Assembly (NCBI GenBank): GCA_028291515.1
Contig: JAQGHU010000042.1
Coordinates: 1-64,000 of the forward strand
Direction: 5' to 3'
From: Schlesneria sp.
GTDB lineage: Bacteria > Planctomycetota > Planctomycetia > Planctomycetales > Planctomycetaceae
Length of the DNA stretch: 64,000 bases
Part shown: piece after piece, positions 55,313 to 63,490 of the stretch
Layout of the letters: each line of letters opens with the position of its first letter
Position numbering within the stretch: the stretch's first letter is position 1
Translations under genes and position numbers: made by a program
Notes under the pieces: model-generated
Told to the model about the DNA's origin: nothing
Databases searched by the model: none
The model's input: the letters and a program-made list of their open reading frames with translations, nothing else

Positions 55313-56670
55313 ATGACCTCCTCGTGCGAAACCGCTTGATCATGAGCCATTTCCTGCACTTCGGAGATCGAAATCATCGGCAGGAAGCGGATGAACAAGA
55401 GCAAGAGCGTCACGAACAGACCCATCGATCCAAACAGAGTCGCCCAGTCCCAAATCGTCGGATAGTACATCCCCCACGATGATGGCAAATGGTCTCGATG
55501 AAGGCTGGTCACGACGATGACAAATCGTTCCAGCCACATGCCGACATTGACCACAAGGGCGATGGCCAGCAGCAGTAACGTGTTCTTCCGGACTCTTGTC
55601 GACCACAGCAGTTGAGGAATCGCAATGTTGCAGATGAGCAATGCGTAGTACGTCGCAGCGTAGGGCCCGGTCTGTCGATTATAGATCAGGAACCGATCAT
55701 AAGTTTCGTCGCTGTACCAGGCCCCGAAATGCTCCATCAGATACCCATAGGCCACCACCATTCCCGCTGCCAGCATCACTTTCGCCAGATTGTCGAGGTG
55801 CCAGTCGGTGACTAGATCCTGCAGGCGGAAAACCATTCGCAACGGAATTGCAATCGTCAACACCATCGCAAAGCCGGAATAGATCGCCCCCGCGACGAAG
55901 TAGGGGGGGAACACCGTGGCATGCCAACCGGGAACAATCGCCATTGCGAAGTCGAAGCTGACAATCGTATGCACCGAAATCACGAGCGGTGTGGCCAGTC
56001 CCGCCATCAGCAGGTAGGCGTCCTGGTATCGCTTCCAGTGTCGCGCCGACCCGCGCCAGCCCAATGCCAGAGCCCCATAAATGATTTGACCGCTGCGCGA
56101 CCGACAGCGGTCACGAATCGTGGCCAAGTCGGGAATCAGACCGATGTACCAGAACAACAGCGAAACGGTCGCATAAGTTCCTACGGCAAACGCATCCCAC
56201 ATCAACGGACTGCGAAACTGCGGCCAGACTCCAGTCGTCGCCGGATACGGGATCATCCAATAGAAAAACCAGGGCCGGCCCATATGAATCAGGGGGAACA
56301 TTCCCGCGCACGCCACTGCAAACAAGGTCATCGCTTCGGCAAAGCGATTGATCGATGTGCGCCATTCCTGATGAAATAGCAGCAGAATTGCCGAGATCAA
56401 CGTGCCAGCGTGGCCGATCCCCACCCACCAGACAAAGTTGATGATCGCGAATCCCCAGCCGACAGGAACGTTCACACCCCAGATTCCGATCCCTCGGATG
56501 AACAACCAAGTCACGGAAACGAATAGAACCAGCGTCCAGGTGAACGAAAACGCGAATGCCAGGTACCAGTTCACCGGCGTGCGTCTCTGCAGGACGACCG
56601 AAGTGATCCGGTCGGTCACGGAGTGCGCGACAGGTGCAGGCGGCGTTCGCTCGACGGCTGGAACGGACAT
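55309..56670 (-). CDS. actC: Alternative complex III subunit ActC (NrfD-like quinol-binding membrane subunit)
   Basis: A 453-residue membrane protein with about ten helices. NrfD/PsrC-like motifs include FVWWVGIGHAGTLISAILLLF, VSVHTIVSFDFAMAIVPGWHATVFPPYFVAGAI (read in parts: HTIVSFDFAMAIVPGWH), and FGAWYSDE. It binds and oxidises quinol in the membrane and passes electrons to the iron-sulfur clusters of ActB. It lies two bases after ActB. Length is normal. Confidence 0.93.
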   Translation of the reverse strand: MSVPAVERTPPAPVAHSVTDRITSVVLQRRTPVNWYLAFAFSFTWTLVLFVSVTWLFIRGIGIWGVNVPVGWGFAIINFVWWVGIGHAGTLISAILLLFHQEWRTSINRFAEAMTLFAVACAGMFPLIHMGRPWFFYWMIPYPATTGVWPQFRSPLMWDAFAVGTYATVSLLFWYIGLIPDLATIRDRCRSRSGQIIYGALALGWRGSARHWKRYQDAYLLMAGLATPLVISVHTIVSFDFAMAIVPGWHATVFPPYFVAGAIYSGFAMVLTIAIPLRMVFRLQDLVTDWHLDNLAKVMLAAGMVVAYGYLMEHFGAWYSDETYDRFLIYNRQTGPYAATYYALLICNIAIPQLLWSTRVRKNTLLLLAIALVVNVGMWLERFVIVVTSLHRDHLPSSWGMYYPTIWDWATLFGSMGLFVTLLLLFIRFLPMISISEVQEMAHDQAVSHEEVM

Positions 56671-56672
56671 CT

Positions 56673-59600
56673 TCAGTCCTTAGCCAGATCGGGGTGGGGA
56701 TTGCGCAGTGACGCCAGATATGTGGTCCGAGGACGAGTATTCAACTCCGCCAGCAGACTGTATGACAACGGGGACTGTTTCTCTGTTGCCACCGCGCTCT
56801 GCGGATCGCGAATGTTTCCAAACGAGATCGCGCGAGTCGGACAGACCGCCTGACATGCCGTCACAACATCTCCATCGGCAATTGAGCGATCTTGCAGTCC
56901 GGCGTTGATCCGCGCCGCGCTGATTCGCTGGACGCAGTACGTACATTTTTCCATCACGCCACGACTACGAACGGTGACTTCGGGATTGGGCAGCAACTGT
57001 AATAGCGGTTCTTCTCGCAATTCGATGTGGTAGTCGAGAAAGTTGAAGCGACGCACTTTATAGGGGCAGTTGTTCGAGCAATACCGCGTTCCCACGCAAC
57101 GATTGTACGTCATTTCATTCAATCCCTCTTTGCTATGTGTCGTCGCCGCTACGGGGCAGACGACTTCGCAGGGAGCATGTTCGCAGTGCATACACGGAAC
57201 GGGTTGATGATCCGTCTGCGGGGCATCAGGCGACCCTGTGAAATACGTGGCGATGCGCAACCAATGCATTTCGCGACCGAGTGCCACTTGAGCCAGGCCA
57301 ACCACCGGAGTGTTGTTTTCTGCCTGGCAGGCGATCACGCAGGCATTGCATCCGATGCAAGCCCCGAGATTAATCGACATCCCCCATTGGTTCTCTGCCG
57401 AAGGCCCATCAGGAGCCGGGGGATAGAAGGAGAACTGATCGTGGGGTTCGGGTTCATGCCCCATAAAAGTAGGGTGCGCTGGATCGGCGCGATAGTCATC
57501 CCATTTTCCGGACTTGATGAGATCACGCCCCTCCATCAGAAAATGCTGTTGAGTTGCAGCAAGCCGCTGTTTGGCATCCGTTCGTTTTACAATGACATCC
57601 CGCAGCAGCCAGACATTGTCTGTGGTGCGCAGCGGAAACACGTTCGTACCAACCGCCGATCCCACTCGACCCGAGCGGTGACGCCCCCCGCCCATCCGCA
57701 GCGTGATCACACCCCGAGCCTGCCCAGGCAGGATGCAAACCGCAACTCGAATCGACCGGCCATCGTGGATGACTTCGACGACATCTCCCGACTCATATGC
57801 CAATGCGTTCGCGTCGGCTGGAGCTATGTAAGCGGCGTTACTCCAGGTCAACGTCGAGAACGGCTGCGGCAATTCCTGCAGCCAGCCGTTATTGGTAAAA
57901 CGCCCGTCCCACAATGTGGGGTGAGGCCGAAAGATTGCCGTGGTGATCGTTCCAGGCTTACTGCCTGTGACTTCGCTTTTCAGAGCTGTCGCAATTCGTG
58001 ACAGCAGATCTCCGCGCAGTGTCGGTTCGACCTTCGGGAATGCCGTATCGCTGATGACACCGTCATGCAGTGATCGATTCCAGAACGCCCCGAAGTCCTC
58101 TTCTCCGTGTTGGTTTCGCCAGTAGGCGCGTAGAGTGTCGTAAGCGGACGAACGAGGCTCATTTAATAGCACGTTTACCAACTCGATCACGCTACGACCG
58201 CCGTGAAGCGGCGCAATCAGCGGTTGAATCAGACTGCCAGTGCCGTCATCGCTGCGCGAGTCGCCCCATGACTCCAGAAAGTGAGCGGCCGGAACATGCC
58301 ACGAGCATGCCGCAGAAGTTTCGTCGGCATAGACCCCCAAGTGTGCGGACCACTTCACGCTCGCCAATGCGGCAGCGAAATCAAGATCCACCGGCGCATC
58401 AAACACAGGATTGCCGTCAAGTATCACCAACGACTCAACCTGACCGGCCTGCATAGCAGTAGTCAACGCCGACAACGATGCCACTTCATCTCTGTTCGTC
58501 GAAGCGACGGGTCGACGATAAGTCACCGTGTGGCCCACAGCCCCAAGCTGTGCATTGATCGCATGCACCAGCGCGACCACTTCGACGGGCTGATACGGTC
58601 CCGCCGCCACCAAAGAGCGAGTTGGATTCAGCTTTAGATCTGCGACCAAGGCTTCCCACACGTCTGCTGGCACACCATCGAATTCTTCGGATTGTGGGCC
58701 ATCGATCGACAGACCAAGTTTCTTCGCCAGGAGCTGGAGAAAGCGACCAACGTCAGCAGGAGGCAGCGGCCAGCGATGATCGGCTCGCGCACCGGTCAAT
58801 GAAGGAGTGCTTTCCACGCAGTACAAACGACTCGTCGACGCAGACTTCTTTTTCAAATCGTTTCGACGCTGATCGATGAAATCTCTGGCATGTCGCAGCT
58901 TGCCGCCGCCCGATCCAAGAACATCTGCATCAATCGACAGGATCACTGTGGCTTTGCTGAAGTCATATTGAGGGCGAATGTCTTCGCCGAACGCCAGCAT
59001 CGCACCGTCATATTCCGCGTCATCGTGGATCGGCTCATAGTGATGCCAGCGGGCTTCAGGCAAATCCTTCCGCAGACGTTGCATCTGCCAATCGAGCGTC
59101 GGCGACAAGAGCGGCGGCGACAGGATTCGCAGTCCCTGGCCACGTCGACTGCGATGATCTTGCACCCTGGAAGTCAACGCCGTCAGGAAATCCGGCCAGC
59201 TACTGACTTGCTGATGATTCAACACCGTGCGTGAACGGTCGGGATCGTAAAGTTCCAGCACTGCGGCTTGAGCAAATACGTCGGTACTGCCCAGACTGGT
59301 GGGATGCTGCGGATTCCCTTCAATCTTCAGCGGCCGTCCGTCTCGACTTGTCACTAATAGCCCCTGGGCTCCCCCCGTCATCGGCATGGTGGTCGCATAT
59401 TGCAGCGTCTGATGCGGGCTATATTCCGGCACACGGGACGTCGGAACGATCTCTTCTTCAGGCCTGCGATAGCAACCACCGATGCCCGCCAGCGCCATGG
59501 ACGCAGCCATCAACTGCAAGAACTCGCGGCGGTGAGTCTGATCGCTCCCCCACGATTCCGCTCCTTTTGGAAATTCGCGGTGCAGCCAATCGTTGATTGA

Positions 59601-59678
59601 TTCGCTCTGCTCATGCTCTTCCAGAGAACGCCAGGTGGCATTCCCTGCTTCCGACATATTGAATGGCGAATCCGACAT
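56673..59678 (-). CDS. actB: Alternative complex III subunit ActB (molybdopterin-like plus four-cluster ferredoxin fusion)
   Basis: About 1001 residues from the ATG at 59678, which has AAGGAT upstream; the frame is open to 59801 without a leader. The twin-arginine-like THRREFLQLMAASMALAGIG (about 44-63) marks export. Residues about 75-700 resemble molybdopterin oxidoreductases, but I did not find a cysteine or SeCys Mo-ligand motif, in line with ACIII ActB, which has lost the Mo cofactor. The C-terminal part holds four cysteine groups: CIGCNACVIACQ, CMHCEHAPCEVVCP, CVGTRYCSNNCP and CTYCVQR..CQAVCP, for one 3Fe-4S and three 4Fe-4S clusters. They pass electrons from ActC to the heme subunits. 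Confidence 0.93.
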   Translation of the reverse strand: MSDSPFNMSEAGNATWRSLEEHEQSESINDWLHREFPKGAESWGSDQTHRREFLQLMAASMALAGIGGCYRRPEEEIVPTSRVPEYSPHQTLQYATTMPMTGGAQGLLVTSRDGRPLKIEGNPQHPTSLGSTDVFAQAAVLELYDPDRSRTVLNHQQVSSWPDFLTALTSRVQDHRSRRGQGLRILSPPLLSPTLDWQMQRLRKDLPEARWHHYEPIHDDAEYDGAMLAFGEDIRPQYDFSKATVILSIDADVLGSGGGKLRHARDFIDQRRNDLKKKSASTSRLYCVESTPSLTGARADHRWPLPPADVGRFLQLLAKKLGLSIDGPQSEEFDGVPADVWEALVADLKLNPTRSLVAAGPYQPVEVVALVHAINAQLGAVGHTVTYRRPVASTNRDEVASLSALTTAMQAGQVESLVILDGNPVFDAPVDLDFAAALASVKWSAHLGVYADETSAACSWHVPAAHFLESWGDSRSDDGTGSLIQPLIAPLHGGRSVIELVNVLLNEPRSSAYDTLRAYWRNQHGEEDFGAFWNRSLHDGVISDTAFPKVEPTLRGDLLSRIATALKSEVTGSKPGTITTAIFRPHPTLWDGRFTNNGWLQELPQPFSTLTWSNAAYIAPADANALAYESGDVVEVIHDGRSIRVAVCILPGQARGVITLRMGGGRHRSGRVGSAVGTNVFPLRTTDNVWLLRDVIVKRTDAKQRLAATQQHFLMEGRDLIKSGKWDDYRADPAHPTFMGHEPEPHDQFSFYPPAPDGPSAENQWGMSINLGACIGCNACVIACQAENNTPVVGLAQVALGREMHWLRIATYFTGSPDAPQTDHQPVPCMHCEHAPCEVVCPVAATTHSKEGLNEMTYNRCVGTRYCSNNCPYKVRRFNFLDYHIELREEPLLQLLPNPEVTVRSRGVMEKCTYCVQRISAARINAGLQDRSIADGDVVTACQAVCPTRAISFGNIRDPQSAVATEKQSPLSYSLLAELNTRPRTTYLASLRNPHPDLAKD

Positions 59679-59703
59679 GATCATCCTTAAATCGTCAGAC
59701 AAC

Positions 59704-60333
59704 TCAGCGGTGGCAATACGAACAGTTCGTCTTACTTTCCGCAGTCTTACCAGTAGCCACCGCGTCTTCCACAGCCCCCATCGCAAATACCGCGTCACCA
59801 ACCCGTCGATTCGTTTCCGGATGGCGATGGCAGTCCAGGCACCACGACATCTGCAGCGACGCGTCGCGATACATCATGGGCATCTTGTCCACGCGGCCGT
59901 GGCAACTCTCGCAGGCCACCCCTTTGTGAATATGAATCGAGTGATTGAAGTAAACATAATCCGGCAGGTCGTGAACTCGCGTCCATTTGATCGAAGTCCC
60001 CGACTGGAAGCTTTCGCGCACGGGAGCCAGCATCGGGCTGTCGCGCCAGACCTCTGAGTGACAGCCCATGCAGACTTCGGCACTGGGGATTTCGGCAAAG
60101 GCCGATTTCTCGACCGATTCATGACAATGGCGACAGTCGAGCCCCAGATCTCCGACATGGTGCTCATGGCCGAAGGGGACGGGTTGATTTCGGACGATTC
60201 CCTGCTCGGTTTGATAGGGCGACCTCACGATCGACGTGGCCAGACCGACGGCGACGATCGGAAAAAATACCAACCCGAACACGCCGACCCTCGAAATGGT
60301 GTTGAAAGAGGGATGAAATATCTGGGCCATCAT
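59704..60333 (-). CDS. actA: Alternative complex III subunit ActA (pentaheme cytochrome c)
   Basis: A 209-residue protein with one N-terminal membrane helix (VFGLVFFPIVAVGLATSIV) and five heme-binding motifs: CRHCH, CMGCH, CESCH, CLDCH and CSYCH, matching the pentaheme ActA. It takes electrons from ActB and hands them to ActE or the oxidase. It is the first gene of the respiratory operon, so the promoter should lie upstream of 60333. Met2 is an equally good start. Confidence 0.93.
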   Translation of the reverse strand: MMAQIFHPSFNTISRVGVFGLVFFPIVAVGLATSIVRSPYQTEQGIVRNQPVPFGHEHHVGDLGLDCRHCHESVEKSAFAEIPSAEVCMGCHSEVWRDSPMLAPVRESFQSGTSIKWTRVHDLPDYVYFNHSIHIHKGVACESCHGRVDKMPMMYRDASLQMSWCLDCHRHPETNRRVGDAVFAMGAVEDAVATGKTAESKTNCSYCHR

Positions 60334-60623
60334 AAAAAGCGATCGTTAGGGTCACTTTCTAATCAATCATGCTCGCACCGACTGCTCGAATCATGACCAG
60401 CCTGGAAGATTGGCATCCACCAGGCCTCTGCCGCATCTGCGACCATCTCTTCAAACTGGTCGCACCGGACGTAAGCACAACACATGCCGAGTCACCGCCT
60501 CGCGGGCCGCTCGTTAATCTCTCGATTCCTTCACGAATCCTTGGCCTGCAAGTCGTCCTCACGGCACACGATTAGCGAACTGATTAAGCGGGATGCCAAG
60601 GTTGATCAATAGGAGGTGAGACG
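60334..60623. other. Divergent control region of the respiratory operon
   Basis: Just under 300 bases with overlapping short frames on both strands (60369-60575 plus, 60359-60562 minus). The plus frame has a CRICDH motif but no family resemblance. No convincing promoter boxes. AATAGGAGGTGA at its right end is the ribosome binding site of the next small frame. Confidence 0.3.
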
Positions 60624-60800
60624 ATGTCCAGCTTCAACGCATTCAAGAAAATGGGCGAGAAACAAAAAGTGCATCGAACAAAACAGGGCGATCAGACGAG
60701 TCGCCAGTCGGCGCAGCATTTGGAAAGCCACAAAAGATCATCGGGGATTGGACTCGGAAGCACTCGCAAGACTGGTGGGCGAGTCCAAAAACGAGGATGA
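60624..60800 (+). CDS. Possible 58-residue basic protein with near-perfect ribosome binding site
   Basis: AGGAGGTGA, almost the exact complement of the 16S rRNA tail, lies five to six bases before an ATG at 60624. The frame gives a Lys/Arg/Ser-rich peptide (starting SSFNAFKKMGEKQKVHRTKQ) ending at TGA 60798-60800. The overlapping frame in another phase (60616-60822) ends in a more protein-like helix (LDSEALARLVGESKNEDDL), so a frameshift is possible. It precedes the HAD-ATPase gene by 60 bases. No family recognised. Confidence 0.4.
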   Translation: MSSFNAFKKMGEKQKVHRTKQGDQTSRQSAQHLESHKRSSGIGLGSTRKTGGRVQKRG

Positions 60801-60860
60801 CCTTCAGCCAATTTCGAGCTGACGGACGTTCCTCTCGCCAACCACCTGCAGGAAATCGAA

Positions 60861-62594
60861 ATGCGTTATCAAGTGTTGGCGACGGACTATGATGGCACCC
60901 TGGCAAAAGATGGCTCCGTCGACGACCAGACGATCGCGGCCTTAAAGCGGTTTCTCGCAACTGGTCGTCGATTGCTGATGATCACAGGTCGGGAGCTACC
61001 GGAACTGCTCGAAGTCTTTCCTCACCCGGAACTCTTCGAATGGATCGTGGCTGAGAACGGTGGCCTCCTCTACCGCCCGTCGACAAAGGAAATCAAAGGG
61101 CTCGCTGAAGCGCCATCCGAGAAATTCGTCCAGTCACTGCGTGACCACGATGTCTCGCCGTTGTCTGTGGGCGAGGTGATCGTCGCGACGTTCGAACCGC
61201 ACGAAAAGACCGTGCTTGAGGTTATCCGCGATCTCGGTCTGGAACTGCAAGTGATTTTCAACAAGGGGGCCGTCATGGTGTTGCCCCCTGGCATCAACAA
61301 AGCATCCGGGCTGGAAGCCGCCCTGCGCGAGATGGGAGCGTCACCTCACAACACGGTCGGCGTCGGCGATGCGGAAAACGATCACGCTTTTTTGCGACTG
61401 TGCGAAGTCTCGGTTGCTGTCTCGAACGCATTGCCCGCGGTAAAGGACACAGCCAATTTTGTGACCGGAGCGGATCGCGGAGCAGGCGTCGTCCAGTTGA
61501 TCGACCGCATCATCGAAGATGATCTCGATGGCTTGAATCAAAATCTGCAGCGGCACTTTCTCGCATTGGGAAAACAAGGCGACAAAGAGATCGGTATCTC
61601 GCCGTATGGACGCAGCGTCCTCATCTGTGGACCCTCGGCCAGCGGCAAGTCGACCGTCGCCTCGCGCCTGATCGAATCGTTGCAGGAGCATAACTATCAG
61701 TTCTGCCTGATTGATCCAGAAGGAGACTATCAGAACCTGGCAGGGGCCGTCGTGTTCGGTGGGCCTCAGTCGCCTCCCGCGATCGACGAAGTGTTGCGAC
61801 TGTTAGAGGATCCGCAGGCGAATGCCGTTGTCGGAATGAGCGGTATGCAGATCTCCGATCGGCCGGGACTGTTCCTCGACTTGTTATCGCAACTGTTGCA
61901 AATGCGATCTCGAACCGGCCGCCCGCATTGGATCGTGCTCGACGAAGCGCATCACTTGATGCCCGCTGAGTGGCGACCGGCGGACGGAACGCTTCCGGGC
62001 GAACTGCACAACTTCCTGTTGATCACTGTCCACCCTGAACTACTCGCGCCGACACTACTGTCGCGACTCAACACTGTGATGATCTTGGGGACGACCGCTT
62101 CAGAAACATTGGAAGCCTATTCGAAAGCCGTCGAGCAGGAAGTTCCCGCTTATGATCATCAAGAATTGAAGCAGGGCGAACTTCTGATGTGGCGACGCGA
62201 TACCGGCGAACCGCCCACCGTCGTCCAAGTCCACCCGTGCCAAATGGAACGCCAGCGACATAGCCGCAAGTATGCCGTGGGAGAACTTCCGCCTGACCGC
62301 AGTTTCTACTTCCGCGGCCCCGATGGCAAAATGAATCTGCGAGCTCAGAATCTGATGCTCTTCCTGCAACTCGCTGACGGTGTCGACGATGAAACGTGGG
62401 ACTTCCATCTGAAAGCAGGGGATTATTCCCGCTGGTTCCAGGATTGCATCAAAGACGACAACCTTGCCGCGGTCGCCAAGCGCATCGAAGGCCTACAGGC
62501 AACACCTCAGGAAAGCCGATCGCTGATCCGTGCGGCGGTCGAACAGGACTACACGCTGCCAGCTTCAACAATGCCCGTCGCCGGTGCCAGTTGA
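60861..62594 (+). CDS. HAD phosphatase fused to HerA-like P-loop ATPase
   Basis: A 577-residue two-part protein. Residues 1-215 are a HAD-IIB (Cof/sucrose-phosphate-phosphatase-like) hydrolase: DYDGTLAKDG (Asp9, Asp11), ITGRELPEL and VGVGDAENDHAF (about 166-177), with a complete set of catalytic residues. Residues about 245-440 are a P-loop ATPase: Walker A CGPSASGKST (about 256-265), Walker B HWIVLDEAHH (about 356-365) and the later LLSRLNTVMILGTTASET, resembling HerA/DUF87 or conjugal TraC-like ATPases. The C-terminal region has no known domain. Its role is not known; it might couple sugar-phosphate hydrolysis to an ATP-driven step. Confidence 0.85.
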   Translation: MRYQVLATDYDGTLAKDGSVDDQTIAALKRFLATGRRLLMITGRELPELLEVFPHPELFEWIVAENGGLLYRPSTKEIKGLAEAPSEKFVQSLRDHDVSPLSVGEVIVATFEPHEKTVLEVIRDLGLELQVIFNKGAVMVLPPGINKASGLEAALREMGASPHNTVGVGDAENDHAFLRLCEVSVAVSNALPAVKDTANFVTGADRGAGVVQLIDRIIEDDLDGLNQNLQRHFLALGKQGDKEIGISPYGRSVLICGPSASGKSTVASRLIESLQEHNYQFCLIDPEGDYQNLAGAVVFGGPQSPPAIDEVLRLLEDPQANAVVGMSGMQISDRPGLFLDLLSQLLQMRSRTGRPHWIVLDEAHHLMPAEWRPADGTLPGELHNFLLITVHPELLAPTLLSRLNTVMILGTTASETLEAYSKAVEQEVPAYDHQELKQGELLMWRRDTGEPPTVVQVHPCQMERQRHSRKYAVGELPPDRSFYFRGPDGKMNLRAQNLMLFLQLADGVDDETWDFHLKAGDYSRWFQDCIKDDNLAAVAKRIEGLQATPQESRSLIRAAVEQDYTLPASTMPVAGAS

Positions 62595-62733
62595 AAAGCG
62601 AATTGCTTTCAGCAGTAAAGAAAGTTGCCCGTCAAGGATTCAAACCGACTGCGCGCACATCTAGGGAGATTGTCTGGCCACCCGCGATTGGCGGAAGTTC
62701 ACAATAGCCAACACCTGTCGGCGCAGACGCCTG

Positions 62734-63453
62734 CTAGACATCGGCCAAGCGATAGTCGATTCCCGATTCGGTCTTGAGATATCGAGGACGCGTGGGGTCC
62801 GATTCGAGCTTGCGGCGAAGTTGCCCGATATAGATGCGCAGTCGCAAGCACTCGGACTCGCTATCTGGCCCCCAGACTGCTTTCGCGAATTGCCGATTCG
62901 TCACAACCTTGCCTCGGTTCCAGATCATGACAAGCAACAGACGCCATTCGATTTGTGTCAGCGAGACCGGTTTGCCGTGCAACGAGACTTCGAGGCGGTC
63001 AGGATCGACAGTTAATTCCCCCACCTGATAAATCGAAGTGTCACTCGTGTTCGGTGCGGCTGACTTGTCAGGGGTTGGGCTGATTGGTCGACTGAGGGCG
63101 GAATGCATTCTCGTGAGGAGTTCGCTCGCGACAAACGGTTTTGCCAGGTAGTCGATCGCCCCGGCATCGAATGCGGCGACTTTGTCCTCTTCGATTCCAC
63201 GAGCCGAAAAGACGACGATTGGCGGCATCGGCAAATCACTAATTTGCCGCATCACTTCTAATCCATCCATATCCGGCAATCCCAAGTCCAACAGGATGGC
63301 ATCAGGATGATGAGCGGCAACTTCAGCCAACGCTTGCTGGCCGCTCGAAGCCTCAATAACCCGGTAATGACCAGCACCAAGCATGGCGCAAGTGACTCGG
63401 CGAAGTGCGGCGTCGTCTTCAACCACCAATATCAGCGGAGGATCGCTCGGCAT
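62734..63453 (-). CDS. KdpE-like OmpR-family response regulator
   Basis: A 239-residue regulator. Receiver domain: acidic pair in VVEDD (Glu12, Asp13, Asp14), phospho-accepting Asp56 in LLDLGLPDMDG, and Lys105 in YLAKPF. A linker of about 30 residues precedes a winged-helix DNA-binding domain (about 140-237, LTQIEWRLLLVMIWNRGKVV and LRIYIGQLRRKLESDP). It should activate or repress genes when phosphorylated; KdpE of potassium uptake is a close architectural match. No sensor kinase or kdp gene is in the window, so the partner is unknown. The frame is open to 63528, but MPSDPP fits better. Confidence 0.87.
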   Translation of the reverse strand: MPSDPPLILVVEDDAALRRVTCAMLGAGHYRVIEASSGQQALAEVAAHHPDAILLDLGLPDMDGLEVMRQISDLPMPPIVVFSARGIEEDKVAAFDAGAIDYLAKPFVASELLTRMHSALSRPISPTPDKSAAPNTSDTSIYQVGELTVDPDRLEVSLHGKPVSLTQIEWRLLLVMIWNRGKVVTNRQFAKAVWGPDSESECLRLRIYIGQLRRKLESDPTRPRYLKTESGIDYRLADV

Positions 63454-63490
63454 GGTGCATCTCTTTGCTCCGATTGAGGTCCAAGTCCGG

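Noticed and set aside
59679-59801. 41-residue N-terminal extension of ActB
   Set aside because: It overlaps the end of actA, is Arg-rich without leader features, and the ATG at 59678 has its own AAGGAT site.
60359-60575. Overlapping small frames on both strands, one with CRICDH
   Set aside because: A CxxC with His alone does not make a zinc protein; neither frame has a good start site or a family.
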